DNA from: Bradyrhizobium sp. CER78
GTDB taxonomy: Bacteria; Pseudomonadota; Alphaproteobacteria; Rhizobiales; Xanthobacteraceae
Direction: 5' to 3'
Assembly (NCBI RefSeq): GCF_029846235.1
Contig: NZ_JARVWP010000017.1
Coordinates: forward strand, 1-64,000
Length of the DNA stretch: 64,000 nucleotides
The notes under the pieces are model-generated. The model ran no database searches, was not told the origin of the DNA, and saw only the letters and a list, made by a program, of their open reading frames with translations. Below are positions 27,919-36,861 of the stretch, piece by piece. The translations under genes were made by a program, and so were the position numbers. The number at the start of each line of letters is the position of its first letter. Position 1 is the first letter of the stretch.

Positions 27919-27934
27919 ATTTATACGGATAAAT
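27919..27934. promoter_or_regulatory. Operator-like site 1, ATTTATACGGATAAAT
   Basis: A 16-bp near-palindrome (ATTTAT/ATAAAT arms) 27-42 nt upstream of the carboxymuconolactone decarboxylase start. Its reverse complement matches site 2 at 15 of 16 positions. Probably bound by the GntR-family regulator at 30879-31634. Confidence 0.7.
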
Positions 27935-27983
27935 ATGTCGCACCTGAATATTTCTACAAGCCATGATCTTGCACCCCAAGCAC

Positions 27984-27999
27984 ATTTGTCCGTATAAAT
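27984..27999. promoter_or_regulatory. Operator-like site 2, ATTTGTCCGTATAAAT
   Basis: Inverted copy of site 1 with a single change, 30-45 nt upstream of the TctC-type gene. The two sites are centred 65 bp apart, about six helical turns, and face opposite promoters, as expected for one regulator controlling both transcripts. Confidence 0.7.
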
Positions 28000-28028
28000 T
28001 CCTCAAAACGAACAAGGAGGGGACCGGG

Positions 28029-28988
28029 ATGAAGTTACGGCTGGGGCTGCTCGTCGTCCTGCTCGCTGCGCTTCCGGTCCTGCCGGCCGTGGCCGCGGAC
28101 GATTTCCCGCAACGGCCGCTCAAGATCATCGTGCCCTTCCCGGCCGGCGCCGGGCCCGACAACGTCGCCCGGCTGGTCGGCCAGCATCTGCAGGACGCGT
28201 TCGGCCAGACCGTGCTGATCGAAAATCGCGCCGGCGCGCTCGGCAGCATCGGCGCCCAGGAAGTCGCCCGCAGCGCGCCCGACGGCTACACGCTGTTGAT
28301 GGGCACCAACACCACCCATGCCAGCAATGTCGCGACGCTGAAGAGCCTGCCCTACGATCCGGTGAAGGACTTTGCGCCGGTGATCCGCACCACCACGACG
28401 GCAATGGTGCTGCTGGTCAATCCGAAGCTTGCGGCCAAGGACCTGCCGCAGTTCCTCAGCTACGCCAAGGCCAACCCCAATCTGACCGCGGGCTACGGCT
28501 CCGGCGCATCGCAGATCTCGATCGCGCAGCTGCAATCACGCGGCGGCCTGTCGCTGATCGCGGCCTCCTATCGCGGCGTGCCGCAGGCGATGACCGACGT
28601 GATGGCGGGGGTGATCGACCTGACCTTCGGCGATTTCTCGGTCGCGATCCCGCAGATGCAGGGCGGCACCTTGCGCGGGATCGGCGTGACGTCGGCGACC
28701 CGCAACGAGCTCACGCCCGGCCTGCCCGCGCTCGCCGAGGCGATGCCCGGCTTCGAGGCCACCATCTGGTACGGCCTGTTCGCGCCGGCCGGCACGCCGG
28801 AGCCGGTGGTCAACAAGATCTACGCCGAGTGCGCGAAGTACCTCGCGCTGCCCGAGACGAAGAAGAAGCTCGCCGATGTCGGCGTGATGGTGGCGCCGCT
28901 GGCGCCGACCGAGTTCGGCGCCTTCGTCAAGAGCGAGGTGGTGCGCTGGTCGGCGGAGGTGAAAGCGGCCGGCATCCAGCCGCAATAG
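28029..28988 (+). CDS. Tripartite tricarboxylate transporter-type substrate-binding protein (Bug/TctC family)
   Basis: A 319-residue periplasmic binding protein. The ATG at 28029 follows AAGGAGGGG and opens a signal peptide (cleavage after AVAA, about residue 22). Family features: FPQRPLKIIVPFPAGAGPDNVAR, QTVLIENRAGALGSIGA and YRGVPQAMTDVMAGVIDLTF. No TctA or TctB membrane subunits are nearby, so it is an orphan receptor, common in this expanded family. It heads a four-gene run ending in the GntR regulator. The ligand is probably a carboxylate used by this cluster. Confidence 0.93.
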   Translation: MKLRLGLLVVLLAALPVLPAVAADDFPQRPLKIIVPFPAGAGPDNVARLVGQHLQDAFGQTVLIENRAGALGSIGAQEVARSAPDGYTLLMGTNTTHASNVATLKSLPYDPVKDFAPVIRTTTTAMVLLVNPKLAAKDLPQFLSYAKANPNLTAGYGSGASQISIAQLQSRGGLSLIAASYRGVPQAMTDVMAGVIDLTFGDFSVAIPQMQGGTLRGIGVTSATRNELTPGLPALAEAMPGFEATIWYGLFAPAGTPEPVVNKIYAECAKYLALPETKKKLADVGVMVAPLAPTEFGAFVKSEVVRWSAEVKAAGIQPQ

Positions 28989-29007
28989 CACGAAGCGGCG
29001 GCGCATC

Positions 29008-29895
29008 ATGGCTCGCGAGACACCTGTCGGCATGATCGGCCTGGGGCTGATGGGATCAGCCCTTTCCGCACGGCTGATCGACGCCGGCGTCGGCGTCATC
29101 GGCTTCGACGTCGATGCCGCGAAGACGGACGGCTTGAGGGCCAGCGGCGCCGAGTTCGCGGCCTTCGCCACTGACGTCGCGGCGCGGTGCCGGGTCATCG
29201 TCATCGCGGTATACGACGCCGCAGAGGTCAAGGGCCTGCTGCCGGACCTCGCCAACGCGACGCTGCCGCCGCTCGTCATCTGCACCACCACTTGCGCGCC
29301 CGGCGAGATCACTGTCATCGCCGAACTCGCGGCGCGCTCACGCCTTGCCTTCATCGAAGCGCCGATCTCGGGCACTAGCGCCGATGTCCGCGCCGGCACC
29401 GCCACCGCGCTGGTCGCGGGCGAAGGCGACGTCATCGCAGCCGCCTCCGCGACGCTCGACATCCTCTGCCCGCAGCGGATCCATGTCGGCGCGATCGGCA
29501 ATGCGAGCCGCACCAAGCTTGCCATCAACCTGATCCTGCAGAACAACCGCGCCGCTTTGGCCGAGGGCATCGCACTTGCCGAGGCGCTCGGCCTCGACGC
29601 CGCGGCCTTCCTTGCGACCGCGCGGCAATCGGCGGCATATTCCAAGGTGATGGACAGCAAGGGACCGAAGATGCTGGCGCGGGATTTCTCGCCGCAATCG
29701 CATATCGCGCAGACCTTGAAGGACGCCGAGCTGATCCTGCGCGAGGCCGGCCGGCACGGTCTGCCCTTGCCGCTGACGTCAGTGCAGGCCGAGTTGCTGC
29801 GCGCGGCGATCGCGCTCCAAGGCCCGGACAGCGACAGCGCCGCCGTGATCGAGGCGATCCGGGCCGGACACAGCCGAGGTAAGGACCATTCATGA
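29008..29895 (+). CDS. 3-hydroxyisobutyrate dehydrogenase-family oxidoreductase
   Basis: A 295-residue NAD(P)-dependent beta-hydroxyacid dehydrogenase-like enzyme. The Rossmann motif GLGLMG is at residues 11-16, the substrate segment EAPISGTSADVRAGT near 117, and the catalytic Lys at about 170 in GNASRTKLAINLILQ. The length is standard. Its TGA overlaps the ATG of the next gene by 4 nt. Substrate undetermined. Confidence 0.9.
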   Translation: MARETPVGMIGLGLMGSALSARLIDAGVGVIGFDVDAAKTDGLRASGAEFAAFATDVAARCRVIVIAVYDAAEVKGLLPDLANATLPPLVICTTTCAPGEITVIAELAARSRLAFIEAPISGTSADVRAGTATALVAGEGDVIAAASATLDILCPQRIHVGAIGNASRTKLAINLILQNNRAALAEGIALAEALGLDAAAFLATARQSAAYSKVMDSKGPKMLARDFSPQSHIAQTLKDAELILREAGRHGLPLPLTSVQAELLRAAIALQGPDSDSAAVIEAIRAGHSRGKDHS

Positions 29896-30872
29896 TCAAT
29901 TGTGCGATCGCGGGCCTCGGCCGCTGGGGCCGCGCGCTGGTCGAGGCTGCGCCGGGCGAGCCACGGCTGAGGATCACAAGCGCGGTAGAACCCGACGTCA
30001 GCGGCGCCGCGGGCTTTTGCGCAGCGCATGACCTTTCCCTCGCGGCGAGCCTGGACGATGTCCTCGCCGATCCCGGCATCGATGCCGTGCTGCTGGCGAC
30101 ACCGCATTCGCTGCACAAGCGCCAGGTGATCGCGGCAGCCGGCGCCGGTAAGCAGGTGTTTTGCGAGAAGCCGCTGGCGCTTCGGCGCGGCGATGCGGCC
30201 GAGATGTTCGCGGCCTGCCGCAAGGCCGGCGTGACGCTCGCGGTCGGGCATAACCGAAGGTTCTGGCCGTCGATGCAGGCACTGCGCGTGATCACGGCCA
30301 GTGGCGAGCTCGGAAAGATCCTGCATGTCGAGGGCCACAACAGCAACGAGAACTCGCAAGCCGTCACGCAGGGCTGGCGGCTGTCGCCCGAGGAGTCGCC
30401 CGGCGGCGGGCTGACCGGCGCGGGTCTGCATGTGCTCGACGGCTTCGTCAGCCTGCTTGGGCCGGCGCGGCAGGTCTATGCCCGGTTGAGTGAACGCGCG
30501 GCGGGACCGCCGCCGCTCGACACTGCAACTTTAGCGATTGAATTTGTGAATGGCGTGAGTGCAACCCTTGCGACGATCCGCGCAACACCGTTCTATTGGC
30601 GCGTGCATGTGTTCGGGACAAAAGGATCCGCAGAGGTGCTCGACGAGGTGACGATGGTGCTACGGACATCCGGCGAGGCGCCTGCGACAACGCGCTATCC
30701 GGCGGTGAACACGCTCACCGCGGAACTCGCGGCCTTTGCCGATGCGGTCGAACGCAAGCAGCCGTTCCCGGTGCCGGAAGCCGACGTGCTGGCGACGCTC
30801 GCCGCGTTCGAGGCCGCGCTGCAGTCGATGCAGTCGGGACATCCGGTCGCCTGCCATATGGCATACCAGTGA
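29892..30872 (+). CDS. Gfo/Idh/MocA-family oxidoreductase
   Basis: A 326-residue NAD(P)-dependent oxidoreductase of the glucose-fructose oxidoreductase/inositol dehydrogenase family. It has an N-terminal Rossmann fold (CAIAGLGRWGRALVEAA), the hallmark CEKPLA at residues 91-96 and GHNRRFWPS. The C-terminal part carries the beta-sheet substrate domain. Translationally coupled to the upstream dehydrogenase; the GntR gene starts 6 nt later. Confidence 0.9.
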   Translation: MINCAIAGLGRWGRALVEAAPGEPRLRITSAVEPDVSGAAGFCAAHDLSLAASLDDVLADPGIDAVLLATPHSLHKRQVIAAAGAGKQVFCEKPLALRRGDAAEMFAACRKAGVTLAVGHNRRFWPSMQALRVITASGELGKILHVEGHNSNENSQAVTQGWRLSPEESPGGGLTGAGLHVLDGFVSLLGPARQVYARLSERAAGPPPLDTATLAIEFVNGVSATLATIRATPFYWRVHVFGTKGSAEVLDEVTMVLRTSGEAPATTRYPAVNTLTAELAAFADAVERKQPFPVPEADVLATLAAFEAALQSMQSGHPVACHMAYQ

Positions 30873-30878
30873 TTTGCC

Positions 30879-31634
30879 ATGTCTGAACAACCGGACAGGG
30901 CGAGATCGTCCCGCTACCGCGACATCGCCACCGGGCTGCAGAAGGACATCCGTCTCGGCACCTACGCGGTCGGCAATCTGCTGCCGACCGAGACCGAGTT
31001 GATGGCGAGCTATCAGGCGAGCCGCCAGACCGTGCGCGAGGCGCTGCGCATCCTGATCGACCAGGGCCTGATCGTGCGCCGCGCCGGCCTTGGTTCGGTG
31101 GTGATCGCCTCCGAACCGCCGGTGCTGTTCACCCACAGCGTCAAGTCGCTCGGCGAATGGCTGCGCTATTCCAACGAGACCTATCGCGACGTCGTGAACA
31201 GCAGCGACATCGTCGCCGACCGCAAGCTGGCCGGACTTTTGAAATGCGAGCCCGGCAAGAGCTGGTTCCTGATCGAGGCGGTGCGCCGCTCCGACCAGTT
31301 CGCCGCCCCGCTCGGCTGGACCGAGATCTACGTGCTGCGCCGATTCGCCGATGTCGTGACCCGCAGCGACCACGGCCGCACCCCGGTGCACGAGCAGATC
31401 GCCAAGATGTACGGCCAGGTCACCGAGCGTGCCCAGATGGAAATCTTCGTGCGGGGGATGCCGGCGCCGATCGCAAAGGCGCTCGGCGTCAAGTCCGGCT
31501 CGCCGGCGCTCACCGTGGTCCGCCGCTACTACGGCGTGCGCGAGGAACTGTTCGAGGTCACCATCACCACGCACCCGGAAGGGCGCTACACCTACACGAT
31601 GGATATGCAGCGCTCGCTGCGGCCGAAGCTCTAG
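30879..31634 (+). CDS. GntR-family regulator with UTRA domain (HutC subfamily)
   Basis: A 251-residue repressor-type regulator. The winged helix at about residues 12-78 includes LPTETELMASYQASRQTVREAL, and a UTRA ligand domain occupies about 95-245. Last gene of the tctC-dehydrogenase-oxidoreductase run, so probably autoregulated through the two sites near 27919-27999. The ligand is probably an intermediate of this pathway. Confidence 0.92.
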   Translation: MSEQPDRARSSRYRDIATGLQKDIRLGTYAVGNLLPTETELMASYQASRQTVREALRILIDQGLIVRRAGLGSVVIASEPPVLFTHSVKSLGEWLRYSNETYRDVVNSSDIVADRKLAGLLKCEPGKSWFLIEAVRRSDQFAAPLGWTEIYVLRRFADVVTRSDHGRTPVHEQIAKMYGQVTERAQMEIFVRGMPAPIAKALGVKSGSPALTVVRRYYGVREELFEVTITTHPEGRYTYTMDMQRSLRPKL

Positions 31635-31685
31635 ACTTCCGTTTCGGGCGTCGTCGCCTGACGCGAACCCGGTTCCGAAACCGCG

Positions 31686-31814
31686 CTAACGCGCCCGGGC
31701 GAGATGCGTATTGGCGGAGGTATGTGCCATCTGCGGGGTGCCGCTCACGCCCCAGATCACGACCGCGATCAACGCGGCCGCCCAGACATATGGCACAGCA
31801 TTCGGCTTCTTCAT
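31686..31814 (-). CDS. Small single-pass membrane or secreted protein, 42 aa
   Basis: Found by reading the minus strand. It encodes MKKPNAVPYVWAAALIAVV, continuing to a hydrophilic end (HTSANTHLARAR). A lysine-rich start plus one hydrophobic stretch (residues 7-24) is typical of small membrane proteins. The ribosome-binding site (GGGGTGA) is moderate. It is convergent with the GntR gene. No family recognised. Confidence 0.45.
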   Translation of the reverse strand: MKKPNAVPYVWAAALIAVVIWGVSGTPQMAHTSANTHLARAR

Positions 31815-32233
31815 TTCCGGGATCACCCCAACGTCTCGGCAGGACCGACCGGCCTCACAACCTCTGTCGTGAATCTCACGACCGCAGTCGTCAGCGTCTC
31901 ACCAGGCACCCGCTCTTCACAACGCTACTAAGGTTAGACCTTGTCGGTTTCAGGACGTCTTCATGCGATTCCGGAAATGATTTCGTGGGAACCGGGCTCT
32001 CTCATCCGAATTGATGAGACCGCAAGCCCGACCATGCTCGGCTCCATCAGAGCCAAGGAGTGAGTCGACGCTTGAGCCGGGGCTGCGATGCCGCGGAGAA
32101 TTTCCTGCTCAAATTAGAGTCAGATGCACAACAAACATTCCAAACGACGCCCGCTGAATTCTTTTTGATTGTCGCGGCGACTTCAGCCGTGGCATGCCTG
32201 CGCCTGTGACACTGCGATGACAAGGGTTCTCCC
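31815..32233. other. Gene-free stretch
   Basis: About 420 nt with no supported gene. Several short reading frames lack ribosome-binding sites and family features. It probably includes the promoter of the small gene at 31686-31814; no clear operator or terminator was seen. Confidence 0.4.
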
Positions 32234-32410
32234 GTGACTGCCCAACCGGCCAAACCGCAAGGCGGCTCCCGCCGCCATTCCCAGCAAACCCAGGACGAGG
32301 TTGCGCGGTCGCTGGAACGGGAGCTGAGGTTCTTGACCGAAGAGCGCCAGGAGCGCGCTCTCCAGTTCGGCCTCGACCTTGCAGCCAAGACGCCGAAGGT
32401 GGACCAATAG
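32234..32410 (+). CDS. Small charged hypothetical protein, 58 aa
   Basis: Found by direct reading. A GTG start after AAGGG gives a basic, glutamine-rich N-terminus (TAQPAKPQGGSRRHSQQ) then a strongly helical charged segment (ARSLERELRFLTEERQERAL) and FGLDLAAKTPKVDQ. The helix pattern looks like a real coiled structure. An overlapping minus-strand frame exists but is less protein-like. Function unknown. Confidence 0.5.
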   Translation: MTAQPAKPQGGSRRHSQQTQDEVARSLERELRFLTEERQERALQFGLDLAAKTPKVDQ

Positions 32411-32476
32411 GGTCGGCGGCCGCGATGCGCGGCCGTTTCTGATTCGACTCTGTCAAATAGCCAAGCTCTCCGTGTC

Positions 32477-32580
32477 ATCACCCGCTTTCGCGAAGGCGGG
32501 TGATTCAGTGTGTGAGTCCACGGCTCTTCCCGCGTGTCGTCCTTGCGAAAGTAGGGACCCATACGCTGCGGCGGGTGTTG
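32477..32580. repeat. Intergenic palindromic repeats
   Basis: A 28-bp inverted repeat, ATCACCCGCTTTCG/CGAAGGCGGGTGAT with one mismatch, at 32477-32504. About 30 nt later comes a degenerate CGTCCTTGCGAAAGTAGGGACCCATA-like element of the same family as the one near 58993. No gene is in 32411-32672. Confidence 0.65.
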
Positions 32581-32672
32581 CGAAAGGGTCTCCTCGTACC
32601 AGTCACACTTCCACAATCTCGCGACACATCCCGACGGTGCTGTCGACCCTCGCCTCAGAGTTCGGCAGACGA

Positions 32673-33443
32673 TCAGGCGGCGCTGTAGCCGCCGTCCACC
32701 ACATGCGACGCGCCCGTCATGAAGGATGCCTTGTCCGAGCACATCCAGACCACCGCTTCGGCGATTTCCTCCGGCACGCCCAGGCGACCTACCGGCACCT
32801 TGGCGATGATCTCGTCGTAGCGTTCGTCCATCGTTTCCTTGGTCATCGGCGTCTTGATGTATCCGGGATTGACGCAATTCACGCGGATGCCGTCCTGCGC
32901 ATATTCGATCGCAGCGGACTTGGTCAGCCCGACGACACCGTGCTTGGTCGCGACGTAGTGGCCCGACGTGGCGAGGCCGACCAGCCCGGCGATCGAGGCG
33001 GTGTTGACGATCGCGCCGCCGCCGCCCTGCTTGAGCATCTGTGCGACCTCGTATTTCAGGCACAGGAACACGCCCATCAGATTGACCGAGAACATCTTCG
33101 CCACCGACGGCTGCGTGAGCTCGTGAATGCGTTGGCCGGGCGGGCCGACGGAGCGCCCGGCCACGCCGGCATTGTTGAACGCGCAATCGATGCGCCCAAA
33201 CGCCGAAACCGTGCGGGCCACCATGTTCGCCACGTCAGCCTCGTCGGTGACATCGCCCTGGATCGCGATCGACTGGCCGCCCGCGGCGTTGATCAGCGCG
33301 ACCGTCTCCTCGATGCCATCCTTCGAGAGGTCGGACACCGCAACGCGCGCCCCTTCGCGCGCCATGGCAATCGCGGTTGCCCGGCCAATGCCGGAGCCGC
33401 CGCCGGTCACCAACGCAGCCTTGCCGTCCAGAATGCCTGCCAT
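32673..33443 (-). CDS. Short-chain dehydrogenase/reductase (SDR)
   Basis: A 256-residue classical SDR. The cofactor motif TGGGSGIG is at 13-20, NNAG at 90-93, and the catalytic Ser150, Tyr163 and Lys167 (GHYVATKHG) are all present. An Asp near 38 after the second strand favours NAD(H). The ATG at 33443 follows AAGGAG. It sits 20 nt behind the TPP enzyme gene and is probably cotranscribed, so it may reduce or oxidise the aldehyde or acyloin made by that enzyme. Confidence 0.9.
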   Translation of the reverse strand: MAGILDGKAALVTGGGSGIGRATAIAMAREGARVAVSDLSKDGIEETVALINAAGGQSIAIQGDVTDEADVANMVARTVSAFGRIDCAFNNAGVAGRSVGPPGQRIHELTQPSVAKMFSVNLMGVFLCLKYEVAQMLKQGGGGAIVNTASIAGLVGLATSGHYVATKHGVVGLTKSAAIEYAQDGIRVNCVNPGYIKTPMTKETMDERYDEIIAKVPVGRLGVPEEIAEAVVWMCSDKASFMTGASHVVDGGYSAA

Positions 33444-33463
33444 GGGAAACTCCTTCGGCGCGG

Positions 33464-35128
33464 TCAGCGCTTGCCTTCGATTGCGATCTCGACGAGGTAT
33501 GGCCGCTGAGCTGCCACGGCCTTTGCAACTGCACCGGCGATGTCGTCGGCCTTCTCGACTCTCACCGCCTCGACACCCATGCCGGCTGCGAGATGTACGA
33601 AGTCGAGCACGGGGCCGGTGATATCCATATTCTGATAGGGATGCTGGGTGCCGGCTTCGAAATTCTGACGCCAGACATCCACATTGTGTTTGAGGATGCG
33701 GTACTCGCGGTTGGCGAGCACCACGAACACGATGGCAAGCCTGTGGTGCGCGGCAGTCCACAGCGCCTGGATCGCGTACATCGCCGAGCCGTCGCCCGAG
33801 ACGGCGACAACCGGACGGTCCGGCATTGCGATCTTGACGCCGATCGCACCGGCAAGGCCCTGCCCGATGCCGCCGCCACGGCCGCCGAAATAATCGCCGA
33901 AGCCGCGATAATCGAAAGCGCGCGCGAGATCGAGGCTCGCCGTGATGCTTTCATCGACGATCACGACATCATCGGGCAGACCGCGACGAAGCTCCGCGGT
34001 GACGCGCGGCATCGAGCTCGGCTCCCGGTTCCAGCTTTTCTCGACACGGGCGCGATAGGCTTCCTTCTCCTTCGCCTGTAGTTCGGCCAGCGCAGCATTC
34101 CGATGTTGCGCGGCTTGACTGAAGTCCGCACCCGCCTTTGCACGCAACGCGTCCGTCAGTGCGACGAGGCTGACCGCGATGTCGCCGACGACGCCGGCAT
34201 CGAGCCGGTTGTTGAGCGCGAGACGCTCGGCCGAGGCCTCGATCTGCAGCAAGGACGCGCCGTCGGGAATGTGGCCGCCGGGCGCAAACCAGATGTCCTC
34301 GAAGAACGGACCGCCGACCAGCAGCACGAGATCGGTTTCGCCGAGCGCCTTCCGCACCTGCCGGGCGTCGCCCGGGAGCGACTGACGATAGCTCGGATGG
34401 CTGGTCGGGAACGAGGAGTGATGGCGCAATCCCTCGAACCATACCGTGGCGCCGAGCGCTTCCGTGAGCGCCACCAGCGCCTGCTCGCCGCCCGACCGCG
34501 CCACGTCGTCGCCGGCGATGATGGCCGGATTTTTCGACTTCAGGAGCAGCGCGACCAGCGCCTCGATGCCTGCCGGATCGGGCCGCGTCGATCGCCACAG
34601 ATGATCCGGCGTCGACGCATCGACCGCGGTTTCCTGCTCGAGGACGTCGATCGGCAGCGACACAAACACGGGGCCTTGCGGCGCATCGGTCGCCACCTTG
34701 AACGCGCGTCGCATGATCGGGGCGATCTCGTCGGCGCGCTCGATCTGCACGCTCCACTTCGTCACGGGTGCCGCCATCGCAACGAGATCATGGCCGAGCA
34801 ACGGATTGTTGAGCCGCATGCGGGTATCCTGCTGGCCGGCCGTCACGACCACGGGCGAGTTTGCCTTCAGCACGCCGTAGAGCGAACCGATGCCGTTGCC
34901 GAGGCCCGGAGCGACGTGCAGGTTGGCAACGGTGACGCGTCCCGACGCCTGCGCGTAGAAACTGGCGGCGCTGACCGCGACACCTTCATGCAGCGCCATG
35001 ATGTATTCGAGTTGCGGGAAGGCCGGCAAACTGTCGAGCAGCGGCGTTTCCGTCGTGCCGGGGTTGCCGAAGATATGGCGCACGCCATGCGACACGAACG
35101 ATTCCATCAGCACACGACGCCCACGCAT
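33464..35128 (-). CDS. Thiamine-diphosphate enzyme, benzoylformate decarboxylase-like
   Basis: A 554-residue ThDP-dependent enzyme of the acetolactate synthase/benzoylformate decarboxylase superfamily. Seen: HIFGNPGTTETPLLDSLP at about 18-35, the catalytic Glu48 in ALHEG, and the ThDP/Mg motif GDGSAMYAIQALWTAA near 445. The start at 35128 follows GAGGGAG; the longer upstream frame is not conserved-looking. The GNPGTTE opening and active-site Glu context favour decarboxylation of a 2-oxo acid. Substrate not fixed. First gene of an operon with the SDR. Confidence 0.88.
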   Translation of the reverse strand: MRGRRVLMESFVSHGVRHIFGNPGTTETPLLDSLPAFPQLEYIMALHEGVAVSAASFYAQASGRVTVANLHVAPGLGNGIGSLYGVLKANSPVVVTAGQQDTRMRLNNPLLGHDLVAMAAPVTKWSVQIERADEIAPIMRRAFKVATDAPQGPVFVSLPIDVLEQETAVDASTPDHLWRSTRPDPAGIEALVALLLKSKNPAIIAGDDVARSGGEQALVALTEALGATVWFEGLRHHSSFPTSHPSYRQSLPGDARQVRKALGETDLVLLVGGPFFEDIWFAPGGHIPDGASLLQIEASAERLALNNRLDAGVVGDIAVSLVALTDALRAKAGADFSQAAQHRNAALAELQAKEKEAYRARVEKSWNREPSSMPRVTAELRRGLPDDVVIVDESITASLDLARAFDYRGFGDYFGGRGGGIGQGLAGAIGVKIAMPDRPVVAVSGDGSAMYAIQALWTAAHHRLAIVFVVLANREYRILKHNVDVWRQNFEAGTQHPYQNMDITGPVLDFVHLAAGMGVEAVRVEKADDIAGAVAKAVAAQRPYLVEIAIEGKR

Positions 35129-35338
35129 TCGCTCCCTCTCGATCGGCTTTGATCCGTTTTGCGCATCATCAGCCGAGGAGCGGCGCATGGCAACCTTGCG
35201 CGACGATCGGTGTGCGCGCGGCCGGCTGCGTCTTCCGCATGGCTTCGAGGCAGGAGCGCGCATCGCAAGGTCGACATCATTCCGCGACGCGGCAATGAGG
35301 TTGGCAACCGGCAATTCCGGCGTCAGGTCCTGCGCTCG

Positions 35339-36337
35339 CTATCGCGAGCTCTCCACGAACGCAACCGGCGTACCCTTGGCGACACCGGCCGCGACCCTGA
35401 GCGCGTCCCAGTTCGTGAGCCGGACGCAGCCGTGGGATTCGGCCTTGGAGATCTTGCCGGGATTGCCGGTGCCGTGAATGCCGTAGCCTTCTCCCGAGAG
35501 GTTGATCCACACCACGCCGACCGGGTTGTTCGGGCCGGGCCTGATCGTGAATGGCCTCTTCGATTTGACGCCCTTGAACTTGTACTTGGGATTGTAGTGA
35601 TAGGTCGGGTTCTTGTTGATCGCCGTCACCTTCAACGTGCCGGTCGGCGTCGGCTTCTCCGTACTGCCGACCGTTGCGGGATAGAAGGCGATGAGCTTCC
35701 CCGCGGCATCGAAGGTCCGCAGCGTCTGCCGCGTCTTGTCGACCTCGATACGCGCGACCGGTGCCGGCTTTTCGGTGTCGAGCACGTTCGCAACCGCAAT
35801 GCTGTCACCGGGCTTATCGAACTTCTGGCCTGGATTGAGTGCCTGCAGCAAAGCCTCGCTCATGTGGAATTTCTCGGCGAGCGCTTCGCGCGGGCTGGTG
35901 TAGTTCAGTGCCGGCAGGTCCTTCATGCTCTCCATCTTCGCGGGGACCTTGCTCAGGAACGGACCTTTCACGTCGGCATCGACAATCGTGTAGGTGACGA
36001 CAGCAGCGCCTTCGCTGGCGGCGACGAGCCTGGTCCAGAGATCCGCCGTCACCGCCTTGTCGAAGGATAATCCATTGGCCTCGGCGAACGCCGCGAGCGC
36101 CTTCTGCGCGTTCTCGCCGAGCTTGCCGTCGATCTCCCCGGGGGAGAAGTGCGCGCGATCAAGCAGGATCTCGAGCCTGGCAATGGAAGGGCTGAGCAGT
36201 TGACGGTCCGGCAATCTTGCCGGCGGCGCTGCGGCGTCATTGATCGAGGCGGCATCGAGACCCGCTGCAACCACGGGCGTGGTCGACAAAAACAAGAGTT
36301 CAGCGGCAAAACGTGCAAAGGCAAAACGTCGGAACAT
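35339..36337 (-). CDS. L,D-transpeptidase (YkuD family)
   Basis: A 332-residue exported enzyme predicted to cross-link peptidoglycan or attach proteins to it. A signal-like N-terminus (FRRFAFARFAAELLFLSTT) is followed by a peptidoglycan-binding-like region at about 55-105 (LDRAHFSPGEIDGKLGENAQKAL is the recognisable part), a middle region, and the YkuD domain with HGTGNPGKISKAESHGCVRL, catalytic Cys at about 303. The ATG at 36337 is preferred over an upstream in-frame GTG because it directly precedes the signal peptide. Confidence 0.9.
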   Translation of the reverse strand: MFRRFAFARFAAELLFLSTTPVVAAGLDAASINDAAAPPARLPDRQLLSPSIARLEILLDRAHFSPGEIDGKLGENAQKALAAFAEANGLSFDKAVTADLWTRLVAASEGAAVVTYTIVDADVKGPFLSKVPAKMESMKDLPALNYTSPREALAEKFHMSEALLQALNPGQKFDKPGDSIAVANVLDTEKPAPVARIEVDKTRQTLRTFDAAGKLIAFYPATVGSTEKPTPTGTLKVTAINKNPTYHYNPKYKFKGVKSKRPFTIRPGPNNPVGVVWINLSGEGYGIHGTGNPGKISKAESHGCVRLTNWDALRVAAGVAKGTPVAFVESSR

Positions 36338-36527
36338 CGCGCATCCCAACAAGGCCACCTTCCGTCAAGCTGCGGAAAGCCGCGAAGTTCCAAGATGTCT
36401 TTCGCTGCACTGCGTCGGGCAGCAGAAGGCGCCCGAGGCGGTCTAGGGCTTCGCTGCCACCGCACCGCGACGATGACGCCAACCTTGCGTCAAGACGGCG
36501 CGAAGAAAAGCGCGTGGCTCGCCAATC

Positions 36528-36641
36528 CTACGGCGCGGACGAAGCCGCAAGGTTCGGCAGCGGCGCGAACTGCATCTCTGCGACGGCCGAGCCTGCATAG
36601 GCGCTGGCGATCAGGATCATGACTCGAATGGCGACGAACAT
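36528..36641 (-). CDS. Small exported peptide, 37 aa
   Basis: Found by direct reading. A strong GAGGAGG site 5 nt before the ATG precedes a hydrophobic signal-like stretch (FVAIRVMILIASAYAGSAVA) and a short tail (EMQFAPLPNLAASSAP). A likely cleavage is after AVA, leaving about 16 residues. Function unknown. Confidence 0.55.
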   Translation of the reverse strand: MFVAIRVMILIASAYAGSAVAEMQFAPLPNLAASSAP

Positions 36642-36861
36642 GGTGGCCTCCTCAGTCTTTTTCTTGATCCCTTGATGCCAGAGACTCCTTGCAGGCTGGT
36701 GAGGAAAGCTGGTTGCCGCAACCTTGAAGGCGTTGGTAAGCGAACGGTTTATGCATCGCGTTCACCAAGCGGGAACCGTACTGGCCGATCGATCCGACAG
36801 CTAAACGCGCGGTTCACCGTCGCCGGGCATTGTTCGCCTCAATCAAGAAGGCGCAAACACA

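Noticed and set aside
36149..36622. 157-codon plus-strand frame upstream of the small membrane gene
   Set aside because: Overlaps the L,D-transpeptidase start and the 37-residue peptide on the other strand; no start signal.
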